DNA of 64,000 nucleotides from Cinclus cinclus. Its lineage: Eukaryota > Chordata > Aves > Passeriformes > Cinclidae. This document shows positions 14,202-25,700 of the stretch, in pieces. Every line of letters starts with the position of its first letter. Within the stretch, counting starts at the first letter, position 1. The notes under the pieces were generated by a model, which was not told the origin of the DNA, did no database searches, and saw only the letters and a program-made list of their open reading frames with translations. The translations under genes and the position numbers were made by a program. The DNA lies in contig NC_085048.1 of NCBI RefSeq assembly GCF_963662255.1, positions 98,282,729 to 98,346,728 of the forward strand, written 5' to 3'.

Positions 14202-14225
14202 TTTTTTTTTTTTGTGGGGGGGGGG
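14202..14225. repeat. Homopolymer cluster T12 then G10
   Basis: A run of 12 T (14,202-14,213) is followed by GT and a run of 10 G (14,216-14,225), within the inferred 3' UTR. On the mRNA this is C10 followed by A12. Such runs are prone to length errors in sequencing and assembly. Confidence 0.8.
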
Positions 14226-14605
14226 TTTATTTTTTAAATTTTTGCATAAATGCTAATGAAAATAAAAAGTCATTTCAAAAATGCAACATGGCACACCTTG
14301 ATGTGGTTGGCAAACTTCAAGAGAGGTGTTTTCATGTCAGCTACATGTATTTTTAAAGTGCTCTGACTCCCAGATAGATAGCTGTACCAGTTCCCAACTT
14401 TTTTCAACAGCTACAGTGAGTAACACACAATTGTGTCTGCTTTTTAAAGCTAATTTTAAATTTCTCCTTCTTGTCTGTAAAGTGTGAATATCTATATCCC
14501 TCCCAGGAGGCCTTCTGATGATTTGGTTGATTTCTATTGAACTACTCTCTTTCTATCTAATGTATTCCCTTTGAACTTCTGTGTAAATAAAATGTTATGT
14601 TATGA

Positions 14606-14611
14606 TTTATT
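14606..14611 (-). terminator. Possible proximal poly(A) signal
   Basis: AATAAA on the minus strand inside the inferred 3' UTR. Other AATAAA copies lie at 14,226-14,231 and 13,777-13,782. Use of this site would shorten the 3' UTR to about 1.9 kb and remove the 13.8-kb inverted repeat but keep the stem-loop and both A-rich tracts. AATAAA is common by chance in DNA this AT-rich. Confidence 0.3.
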
Positions 14612-15351
14612 GCTGTGAAACTAATGAAATATTACTAGAAAAAAAATTCCAAACTTAACATGTAAATTACAGCATTATATTTCATGTGTTTAACTAAAAT
14701 GCATTAATGTTTTATATATGCAAGATAAGCTGTGTCACTCTAAAACATAATGAACTTATATCTGTCTGGTTATGATGTCTTGCAATAGTATGCAATCAAC
14801 TTAGCTAAAAATACTTTTCCTATGTCAAAATGCCCACCATTGAAAAATACTATCGTGCACCTCAAGAGTATTTCCTTTTGGGAGGAAGGGATAAATTCTG
14901 CAATAGAATCAGCCTGGATAAGTACAGTGAGTATTTTTAGATTTTTCACCACCCAGTGCTGTAGTAGCTGTTCTTCATATGAATGCCAGATAAACACTAT
15001 ATGATACTTCCTAAGATTCTCAAGACACTTGTCATTCTTGTAATTTCTAAGAACAAGGTTTCTGTAAGGCAAACCATGCTCTCCAATAGTGAAGCTTTGA
15101 CTGGAAGCCAAAGGCCAGTTTAAGTCACTAAATATTTAGCTAATTAATGAATGTATATTTCCAGGAAAATTGGCCATTCTGATCAACTTCATTGATGCAT
15201 ATCAGGAGCAAGAGATGGGGGTAGGAGGGAGAAGACAAATTACAGTAGAGATATATTTTTGCTTTCTAGTCCACTTCTTTCATACAAACTACTGAAACTT
15301 AATTGCAACATAATAGAGCTGTACAGGTAAGAAAGAAAATTAGCTGACTCT

Positions 15352-15359
15352 TATATACA
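15352..15359 (-). promoter_or_regulatory. Possible Pumilio recognition element
   Basis: The minus strand reads TGTATATA, a match to the UGUANAUA consensus of Pumilio proteins, inside the inferred 3' UTR. A single 8-nt match in AT-rich DNA is weak evidence. Confidence 0.25.
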
Positions 15360-15708
15360 TTCGTACACATCCCCCTTTGTATAACCACTACACTGTAAAT
15401 TAAAAATTAAAAAAAAAAAGGGGAAAAAGTCTGGGACAATTTATATATAATGGCTGCAAAAAAACTGAAGAATGTCTGTTGCTCCAGATGTCATAAAACT
15501 TTCTATACCTAGCAACACTTATAACATTGAGTTTACCAAAAATGGCTGAAGAGCAGATATAGTTTGCATTTTCTATACAACAGGCTATAAAACATCACTT
15601 ATCACAGTCCAGAAAGCACATATAGATGTGTTTTTATATAAACATATGTAATAACATATTAAGCGTGCATGAAAATTTCCCAATGATTGCATCTATGCCC
15701 TCTTGTGG

Positions 15709-15759
15709 TTTTTTTTCTTTTTTTTTCTTTCTTTCTTTTTTTTTGTTTTTTTTTTTTTT
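15709..15759 (-). repeat. A-rich tract in the NRXN1 3' UTR (T-rich on plus)
   Basis: About 51 nt is almost entirely T on the plus strand with a few C and G interruptions, so the mRNA carries a long A-rich, partly GAAA-repeated tract. It could capture oligo(dT) primers and mimic a 3' end in RNA data. It produces spurious Phe-rich and Lys-rich open frames on the two strands. Confidence 0.8.
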
Positions 15760-16065
15760 AATTTTGTGGAAATGTGCCTTATATTCCAGATTTCTGTTTT
15801 TGTTTTTGAAAATAAGGCCTCCGTACTATTTTCCTCACAACCAGAAAGGGGCTTTTTGAAAGTATTTCTACATAAGTCTTCAGAAAAGCCAGCACTTTGT
15901 TTCAAAATGCAAGTTTCCAATCACTGCTTCACTGCACCAGATGGCAAACTCTTTATGTTTGCTTGTTGAGTCACCATATATAATGACAGTCTTCTCTGAC
16001 AATAAGACTAACTTACTTCTCAAGAAAGCGCTAGCACTTTGGCTAAATCCAGAATCATAGGTAGC

Positions 16066-16120
16066 TTCTTTTTTTCTTTTTTTTTTCCTGTTTTGTTTTT
16101 TTTTAATTTGATTTTTTTTT
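16066..16120 (-). repeat. Second A-rich tract in the NRXN1 3' UTR
   Basis: About 55 nt is mostly T on the plus strand with interruptions (CCTG, G, AATTTGA), giving an A-rich segment in the mRNA about 330-385 nt after the stop codon. It resembles the tract at 15,709 in composition. Confidence 0.75.
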
Positions 16121-16257
16121 CATATTGTGCCTCGATGTTGTAGTAATACTCCTTGCTTTATGAATGCGTGGTGTCATCATTGTCTTTCAGAAATGTTCCA
16201 GCAACATAAAGACAGGCAGAGTAAATGAAAACACTGTGGATGTTAGGGAATTTATCA

Positions 16258-16282
16258 GCTCCTGTTTCTGAAAAACAGGAGC
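16258..16282 (-). promoter_or_regulatory. Stem-loop in the NRXN1 3' UTR
   Basis: The two arms are perfectly complementary over 10 bp (GCTCCTGTTT and AAACAGGAGC) around a 5-nt loop. In the mRNA the loop reads UUCAG. The element starts about 168 nt after the stop codon. The arms contain five G-C pairs each, so it stands out from the AT-rich surroundings. Function is unknown; an RNA-binding protein site or mRNA stability element is a guess. Confidence 0.55.
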
Positions 16283-16449
16283 ATGAAATGCTTGTTTTTA
16301 AAAAGTCTTTCCTTTCTGATTGCATTCCCTGTCTTTTCTGTTTGTTTGTTTTTGAATGTGCTTCATAAAAAGTAAAGTAAATAAGTTTGTATTATGTCTC
16401 AGATAAAATGAAGACTATTTCTATACAAGCGTTCTTTTAGATGTTGAGA

Positions 16450-16757
16450 TCAGACATAGTACTCCTTATCCTTATTTTTCTTGTTTTTGTTGGAACTTTT
16501 AGCGCTGTTGGGCTGTTTCTCCTTGATCACAGCCCCATTGGATTGTGCTGAGTTACTGATGTAGTTTCGACTCTCATCCACATGGTAGGATCCTTCGTCT
16601 CGATTCCTGTACTTGTACATGGCATACAGGAGGATGAGGATGCACAGCGCCGCTGCCGCCACGATCCCAACCACCATGCCCGTCGTGCTGCTGGATTCAC
16701 GGATCACCTCGGACGAGCCGGGGTACTCCCTTCCTCCTCCTGCCCTGGTAGGGTTTG
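16450..16757 (-). CDS. NRXN1: NRXN1 terminal coding exon: transmembrane helix and cytoplasmic tail
   Basis: This exon encodes 102 residues, the first being an Ala whose codon is split across the intron (G|CA). Exon-local residues 1-26 are the juxtamembrane stalk (starts ANPTRAGGG). Residues 27-48 are the transmembrane segment [19 protein letters not shown] and onward. Residues 49-102 are the cytoplasmic tail: a KYRNRDEG juxtamembrane motif (protein 4.1-binding region in neurexins), a Ser/Asn-rich middle, a Lys/Asn-rich stretch, and the C-terminal PDZ ligand EYYV, which in this family binds CASK and Mint. The TGA stop is at 16,452-16,450. The acceptor CTACAG lies at 16,763-16,758 with a pyrimidine-rich tract just upstream on the minus strand. 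There is no in-exon ATG start; a GTG at 16,707 is an internal Val codon. The exon is locally GC-rich against AT-rich surroundings. Compared with my memory of the human protein there are only a few changes, including an extra Gly in the stalk and VIKEKQPNS in the tail. Confidence 0.97.
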
Positions 16758-19700
16758 CTGTAGGTAGATAATGAAAGAAAGGAGAGGTTATTGTTGAGTT
16801 TGCACATCGAGGAGTCAGTCATGTCTGCTGCTATGGTCATGTATCCTTCTAGCTCCCCTCTACCAGTCCAAAACCAGTTAGGGTTACAGCCCATCCCTTC
16901 TCCAGGCTTTTAAACAAGGAAAAGGACAGCAAGGAATGTCCTGTTCTAGCCTTCAAAGGCATAATTTGTCTCAGTGTGTTATTAAGCATATAATGCCTAA
17001 ATAATCTGAAATAACGGGCGTGCCACAATTTAAATGCAGGGACATGAACATCTCAGAGGAAAGGATTTCCCTCTCTCCCTCTCTTTTTGTAAGGAACAGT
17101 GACACCATACTATTTATTGAGAAGGCTAGGACAGATTGGAGGAAAAAAGAAAGAAAATGGCCAATAGCAGCCAACAAATTCTAGTGAATTGTAGTCAAAT
17201 TAGGTATCCTCAGCTCTCCTGTACACTTCCCTCACCAAGCTTCTCAATTTCTTCTTTTCTTTAAATATTTTCTTTTCTTTTTAAAGAATTAATTATATTT
17301 ACTCTTAGTACTTTTAGTGAGCTATCCAACCCTAGCACTTTTTCATTCAATTTCTCCCATTCCCTCTTTTCATCCTTGATACCATTATCAGATGTTCCTT
17401 CAAGGATTGGTTTATGTCCCAAGAAAACCTCTCAAATTGCACAGAACAAGGACTCAGCTGCCTAAGAATCCACCTCTGAGGCCAGACTCTGGTCTTTTCA
17501 GCTGTGATATGAATAGAACTGACCTATGTCTTTGCACTGGAAAATATTCTTGATAGGAACTATTGTGCTGTCTGGCATATTTTGTCCCCTTGCCATGAGG
17601 AATGAAACCCTAATTCCAGGAGGAATTTCTAGTTTAAATGCTCAAAGCACACACAGTGCTTTTACATTTTCCATGATCTCCTTTTTTGGTTGAATTTTGC
17701 AGCAAGAAAGATTCTTTGTATAGAATCACTTAAAGTGGTGATAGCTGAGATAGATCTTCTCTAATCTAACAAGTGTCATGGACAAAAATGAAATTATCTG
17801 GGAGTTATGCAGTATTCCTCTGATTACACCAGCATTTCCAAACTCCTGGGAGGCTGTGTATCCTCAGCACTGCCAGCCTTGGCTGAGCTCAGGAGAGCCA
17901 GGCTGGCTTAGAGAAACTGCATTTTAAATCATTATGCATGGCTAAAAATTCAATCAGCAAAATATAGATGCTAACTAAAAGTACTAAATGCTAGTTTTAC
18001 AGTATATTCATAATGTTAACTTTATCAGGGTGTGCCTATAGGGAGCAATGTACTGAAGTGTGTTAGAAAAGTGTCTTGCTCAAAGTGCACAAAAGCACAC
18101 TATGCTCCATAGTCACTTTTCTAAGCACTGTAAAGGCATAATAGGAAGATGATGATTTTACAGATGCTACATTAAAGGTAATGCCAGCCAAACTGTCAAC
18201 ACTGGTCAAAAAATTGAAGCAAGTTTGGGCAACAACAATTGGAAGCAGCCACGAACTACAGACATCTACTATTAGCCTATGGATAATAAAACATAGCAAA
18301 AAGGCCACAACTCCCCAAAACTTCCTTCTCCGCCCTGGTATTACTTATCATTTGTTTATTGGTGATTTGTGTTCTTACTGCTGAAACACTTCTTCCTGGC
18401 AGTTATTTCAAACAGGTTAAAAGAACCTGACATATTGTTTGGCTTAAAGAACAGAGGCAAAACAGTTAGGAGTCAAAAAAACCCATATCAAATAGTATTT
18501 TAACTTTTTGTATCCTTCTGAAAGTTCTTAATTGTTACGAGTTGGTGCACTTGGTATTTTCTATGGCTACACAAGAGTTCTTGAAGTTTTTAAGATGTTT
18601 TTGTCATTTCAGGGCAGATGCCAACCTACTTAAAAAGGTGTCCTGTTCCAAAGTAGTCAGCGACTGGTTTAGATTCTGTTTGTTCATTGTAGCCATTGTA
18701 GAAAATGGATATTCTTTAACACCAAGGGTGTCATTTAATGTTTTACAAGAGACAATGCATTGTGTGCAGAACAAAGACTGAGTATTTCCATAGTGAATGA
18801 AAATGAGACAGAGTCGTATCTTACTGTATGTGATTTCAGGAAATTAATTTCTGTCTGAGAAATAATAGAAGCCACTGAATACACTGTCAATACCTGATGG
18901 ATTAACAGATGCTTTTTCTCTTTAAGATACACACATTTGGGCCAAATACTGTCAACTAACTTTACAATTAATGTCTACTAAATGATGCTTAACAGCTTGC
19001 TCAGAGGAAAACATTCTAATATTGCAACCTAAAAGAAACATTTAAGGTATATTTTCCAGTGTTACCTAAATTCATGCCTCTCACCTGATGGCTTCCTTTT
19101 ATTTTAAGAATATTTTCACAGTTATCTCATTTAACCCATCTCTCTGAGAAATATTCAACCACTGCATTAATTCTACTTAAACATTTCAAAGCATCTGTTG
19201 TTGCATTTGTTTGGATTTCTGGAAAAGGAACAGTTCAGCAAAGAAAAGGACTTGCTATTTTTGTTTCATTTACATTAAAATATGCTTTTAACCTAGCAGG
19301 GCCTCTCCAGACAAATGAAGGAGGAGGAAACAGAAAAGTTGTACAAAGTATATAGGTTTGTCTGTGAGCACTTTAGATAGGAACACCTAATGGAGTACAC
19401 ACCAAAGCTGGAGTTCTATTCTGAGGACAGGGAGAATGGGGCCACTGGAAAAAAGGCAGCTTTAATTTCTTCTGAAATCTTTATATATAAATCAATTCAC
19501 ACCCATAACATTGCTAAAACAGCTGTCTTCTATTTAAGCAGTACCTTTGTTTGACTAAGGCTAAGATTTAGTTCCAAGGGGAATTTACCTGTATCATTTT
19601 CCCCTGCAAGACAGGAACTATTGCAAGGGATGGAAGATAATCTCAGTGGAGAGCAAATGAAGACTATAAATTTACAGCAATTGTGCTCTTTGCTTCCCAA

Positions 19701-22700
19701 CTCTTTGGGAAACACTGGATGCAGTTTTCTTCCCAGCATCTTGGTAGCTGGACCAAGCAGAGCCGTTGGCTCCTGGCACAGCAGCAGGTGTGTCTGCAGG
19801 TAACCTTGTCTGCCACTCAGCTGCAGTCACTTGTAGTGTCTGCAGCATAAAGATAGCAACTTTATCCTAGAACTGAAATGTATGTTAAGATTAAATGACA
19901 TAAAATATTACTCTGATTTTTAAGAGTAAACAGTTGTCTCAGAAATAGATCCAAAACCCAAACCCTGAAACTATTTATCAAAACAATAAATTGAGGTTGG
20001 TTTGATTAGGAACAAGACAAAATCATAAAGGCACTAAATATGCTGAAACCTTGCCACAACAGTGAGAGGAAATGATTGTCATCTTGTGGTGCAAGGATTC
20101 CTACTTTAAACAACTCTGACGCACAGCTCTTCCTCTCAACAGCACACAACCAGCATTTTTGTACTGCCTCAAAAACCAGCTTAGAAGAAACTGAGTTCTA
20201 AAAGTCTCTTCTACCACTTATGAAAAACTTTGCATGAAGTAATAGCAATTGAGCATAGCTTAACATTGTGTAATAATGGACTAGAAAGTTATTATTCTTG
20301 ACAGTATTTCTAAGTAGTTTAAAATTTAGAGGGAAAAAAAACCTAACTATTTTCAGTGCCCAGTTTTCATTAATACTGTGAAAAGAAAATTGGAATTGCA
20401 GGTTCCCATGGTGTTTGTGAATTGAAATTAGCAGACTGAAAAACAAAACAAAAAAAACAAAAAAAAGAGACAAAAGGACCCCAAACCTGTTTTCTTTACA
20501 TTTATGCCTTCCCACAAACTGTGAATAGGAAATTACTCACAAGACAGAAATGTTTAACTACTGCATTTGCAATGAGGCATGAAGGCAATTATTTACGGGA
20601 CACATATTAATTTTCACTCTGTGTGCTATCATTGTAGACCTGTTTGTGGTCGATTTTCTGCAGCACTGTTGGATTCTGGTGAACGGGTTTCTGAGCTCAC
20701 TGCAATTTCAGCATCTCTTTACAAGGAATACCTCTGAAAAACAAACTCCAGCACTTCCTCTGCAGAACTGGGGGTAAATTCAGCCCAGCTTCAAAAACAG
20801 TATGAAGGTCTGCTGTAGACTTGTGTTTAAAGGAAAATTTTTAAGGTATCTGTTCTAGTCTTTGGTGTGTAAACCCAAGACATAATGCATTAAGATACCT
20901 CTAAAGTGACACTGACTAACTTAGCTTGTTATAAAAATAGTCTAGCAGTGGAACAGCATCCACAGCTAAAAAGGCTGCTTTGCTAAGAAGCTAAACATTC
21001 TCTCTTGCACTGAACAGAGTGCTTACTTCCAAGTGTAATGATTTATCATATATCGACTTTGAATCATTTACAGCTTCTTAGGACTGCAGGTTTTGCAAGT
21101 AACTTCTTTTTCCCCTGTGGCTGAGAGGTGGAAGGTTGTTTTCTCAACCTTTTAAAATGTCATTGTAAACCTAAAGGGAGATGGGTTAGTTGGCTGTACA
21201 ATGCCAATTGATGGAGCGGAGCAGATCAATGGGGTTTAGGAGTTACAGTGTTTTGCAGAGCTGAGGGGAATATTTCAGTTTTATAAGAAGCTTTTGTGAA
21301 AATATTTTCCACAAAACTAAATTTAATTTTAGCCAAAATGGAGAATGTAAATAATTTTATCACTTAATATTTTTAGCAGCTTTCATCCCTGTGGTTCTTA
21401 CCCTTTTTATTAGTATATTTTAACATTTTAGTTACATTGCTTCTCTTTTAGTGTTCCTTCCCTCCAAACAGGATTCTTTCTCCTTTTACCAGTTCAGGTA
21501 TCCTATCTCTCACCACTTCTACATTTGTCATTCAGCTTTGTATCTCTCCTTCTTTATACTCTACGTGAAGTAATTTTCCTGTTTTTGTGCATGTCCTGAG
21601 AAATCTTCGGAAATTTGATACTTTGTTTCAGAAGTTTTGACTGACTAGCAGACTCAGTTGTTAGTCTATATTTTAAATTGAAGTGCTCCTAAGTGTGTTT
21701 GGGGTGGGGTAGCTTTTGCAAATAAGATAGCATAAGGAAGACAAAACAGAAATATTACAGTACTGACAGCATGTTTTCAAGCTAGAGCTAAGCTGCTGCA
21801 ATTATGGGCCACCAGTTCAGACAGCTAAACTGGGATCATTTGCTCAGTGAGCTGCCTGCTGCCCTTGCTCCCTGAAGACTCAGGGTTAAAGCAAGAAAAG
21901 AGCAGGGGCACTGGAAACATAAATATTTGGTGGCAGCTAACTGTAAGGTAGGTTGCATTGAACCAAAACTGTGACATTTGGCCTCCACTGACTCCAGGAA
22001 AAGTTTTGCTATGAGCTTTGCCAGACCAAGGTTTCATTGATTGCTATTTTTAGCACTGTCATCTCATCTAAAAAAAAAAAAAAATTCCAAACCGCCTTAT
22101 CTAGGAGCCAGTTTTCAGCAGAATACCAGAATGTAGTTGTAAAGCGTGAGGAATCTGCTGGCTTGGCCTACAGAGCGTGGAATGATTCTTGCTCATGAAA
22201 TGAGCTGGAGGTGCAGACACCCACATTCATGTCACAACTGTGGGTGATTCCCTGATTTTCCTCCTTCACTAAGCAGCTACTACATGAAGAGATAAATGTC
22301 TACGCCACAAACTTTATATATATATATGGCTTAAATGTTGAAGCTGAAAGCACACCACATTCAATTTGTTCCAAATACTGTCATCAAGTCAGACCATTAC
22401 TGACAAAGTTGATAATATGCCTGGGAGAAGGGGACAGGCTTTCAAGACATCCAGAATATACTTGCACACACACTGAGAGTGCAGCTGCTATAAATACTGA
22501 ACTACCCAGAGGCTCAGATTCAACAGCTAAACTTGTTCTGCCTAAATCCTATTACTGCCTAAACCATATATGCTTCTCTGGGAGAGGGAAGAGAAAGACA
22601 AATGGAATTCAGGATGGTTATAAGTTACATTTGATGTAATTAATGTTCTTTTTCTCCTGATAAAATTATTAAAATTAATAAGACTGCCTTGTTTTTCTTT

Positions 22701-25700
22701 GCTTCTCTCATCACAGTGTACAAAACAATTCTAGTGTCTCTGATGCTGGCACAAGGGAAAAAAGTTTGAGATATCTATAAAACTTCCTTTCATTTCAGAA
22801 TATAATTCTTGTGTTCTCACTTCTTTCATCTTTCATTTGTCCCTTTTCTGAAACTTTTTAAAGGGAACAGTCACAACATATGATGTATTCTAGATCTGAA
22901 GCTTCTGTTTAAGCCAGTTCACATTTAAACCATCAAAGTCCTAGATCTAGACCATAGCCCTTAACCTCAGGAGAAGTATTGGTTTTGAAAACTATATAGA
23001 CTAGCATGTCAACATAGCAGAACAAGGTTTCATTCAACTCCTTATATAGTCAGAACGAGATAGCCTAAGGTTAGACTATTTCAGGTACATTCACCCTCAT
23101 TATAGGTTACTTTTGCCTTAAATTTTTCCTGCTTCCATTTATAAGCAACATCCTTGGACAATAAATAGTTCTCAAGTTTGTCAGCATTCACCTGCCACTT
23201 TGCAGGCTGTCAATTTACACCACTCACACACTACAACACCACACTATAAACCAGTGCTTCTGCACAGGTTTAAATTAGCTGTGAGCAAGGGGTTGAAAAT
23301 TAGTAGCAGCATCCTTAGTACTAGGGGGGCAAGAGCTAATGGGTGTTCACGCTGTACTGACTACTAGAAAACACCAGCAAGAAGTTTACAATTTGTTCTT
23401 GTTTCCCTTGTTTAGCAAAGTGGTCAGCAAACCAGTTCGCTGCCAGCAGCCTGGTATGATGGTTACTGGTTTGAGAACCTGCTGCAGGCAGGCATCAGCT
23501 ACTCTAGAACACCATATTAATTGAATTTATCAGGTATCAGAAATTTCCTGTAGAATTTTAAAGACCTGGTTTAACATCTCATTGCTCAAGTTTGGTTAGA
23601 GAAAGCCTTGGCACAGGAACTGTGTGATACAATGCTAATTCAGGCCAGTATTTTGGCTATGAACCTTTTCCCACCTTTGCAAAATATTGTCTTTCTTTTT
23701 CTACCTTTTTTACAAAAAAAGAGAAAAAAAGGATGAAAAATAGTCCTGTGGAAAAGTGAGTTTCCTTCACAAAAAGAAGAAATTCAATGTACATACATTA
23801 CAAAGCTACAAGAAACAGTTTCAATATAGTGTCCACAGTACACAAGAAAATATATTCACTAGATGTAGCAAATCAAACCAGAATGAAGTGTAGCTCAAGG
23901 AAAATAATGAGGTTGCATCAATCATGGCACCAGTAACACATAGTCTAATTTCAAACAAACTAGAACCCATTTATTAATTCAACAGTCTATGTGCATTCCT
24001 GATCCTAAGTTTAAACTTGATGTAAAGGATGAATTTTTAAAACTACACACTTTAATTTAGGGGTTTTAAGCAGATTGACATGAAAATTAAGAGAACTTGT
24101 TCCAGATTCAGTCACCTCTCTTCCTCATCCTTGTGTAAGTAAATCCTCTGCCTTTCCAAAATTCCTTATTGAATTAGTAAAAAAGAGTCTCAGTCAAGTC
24201 AGTAAATTACTTGCCTGTTTCTGAAAACCTCAGTTTTGCAATTATGATCTTACTTATGTTCTGCATTTTTCACCCACAGTGTGAAGTTCACCTATGGAAA
24301 ATGTTTTTGAGAGTCCACATAATCTATATTTGGCCTTATTTCATTGTTTTCAGTAAATGTAATGTGTTTTACAGGCTGTTTTTCAGTTCAGTGAATCTTT
24401 GGTTCCAGATTTTGGAAATGGTGGAAACCTCTCATAGTGGAGGCTGTCAAAGAGCACACATCTTTATTTCTGTGGCTAACAACAAAGAATGACAAAGATT
24501 TAGAACTTCCTAGAACCTGTTTTCATTTACTAATGATACATGCATGGCCACTGGAGCTTAATGTGTTTTATTACTGAAAATCTTGAATACCAGGCTTGAA
24601 AACCATGTATGCTTTATTGAAGAGCGCATTAACATAGATTTAATTTCATTTTTTTCATTTCTGACAAAGTCACCACATTCACAGACAATTAATTTTTAGG
24701 GTCCATGAAATACCTTATCTTTAAGATAGTTTTTCTGGGGGGGAATATCAAAGAGAATAGGTCAAGCAACTGCTCATATGCAAGCAACAGTTTTTCCTGT
24801 AAATTTTTCTAGGGAAAATCAGGAAGGTAAGCCCTGAATTAACTTGAATAAAAGGACATTATATTCATGGACATCTCACTGAATTGTCTAGGGAATTTCT
24901 CAGCACTGAAAACTCTTAGGAATTCCTCTGATGTCAATGGATTTGTGAATGAGTGATGGTGGAGGGCCTGGTTTGCTTCTCTACGTACACGTCCCAGTCC
25001 TGGTATTGCAGCAGCATCTTGTGCTTCAGCTTTGCCTGTAAATACCTTCAGACCTGACTCACTAACTGTGTTTTGCATCTTTAAAAGAAAGAAAAATAAC
25101 AGAACTTTCTTTCTTTGGACACTCCTTCAGGCACATGGAGTAATGTGCCCATTTTTCTTGAATTACTGTTCATAAAGAGCATATTTCTTGAAACTACTCA
25201 AAACGTTGCCACTTGGTTTTGTCTGTTCGGTGGAGATGTCTAACTCCAAACCACTGAACATGTAACAGCAGGACTAACAACTGTCACGTAGTAAATTTCT
25301 CTGCACAAGAATTTGCTTTTCCGTGCTGTCTGTGTATGTCTGAGGCACGAAATAAAGATTTAGGTGCTTCCACACAAATAATAACCCCAGTGTTTGCACT
25401 GTGAATGTTTGCTAGCTAGGATTAAACCACTGCAGCCACTCTTATATAATTCGTCTATGTTTTATAGAAGTGAGAAGACCCAGCTTTAGCAAGGATATGT
25501 ATGGAATATGAATGCACCCTCAAAGTTCACACCCAAGGAAAACCATTCATCATTTATGCACCAGCAGAGAAGCTCTTGCACGAGTTAACAGTGAGCCTTG
25601 TGTGATTCATAGCAGCCTGATGTCAATATTTCTTACCAGCCACAGCTGAGCTGCTGGTATTGCACTGCTAGAAAATCACTGTGTGCAGGAAGAAAGTCAG

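Larger units (their letters stand above)
13295..16449 (-). other. NRXN1: Inferred NRXN1 3' UTR (about 3.2 kb)
   Basis: This is the stretch between the NRXN1 stop codon and the best distal poly(A) signal. It is AT-rich, has no convincing reading frame, and holds A-rich tracts (on the mRNA), a stem-loop and several alternative AATAAA sites. The length is close to what I recall for mammalian NRXN1 3' UTRs (roughly 3 kb). No intron signals are needed to reach the poly(A) site. The 3' boundary is inferred, not seen in RNA. Confidence 0.7.

Noticed and set aside
15626..15969. Phe-rich and Lys-rich open frames around the T-rich tract
   Set aside because: They are translations of a homopolymer-like tract in the NRXN1 3' UTR.
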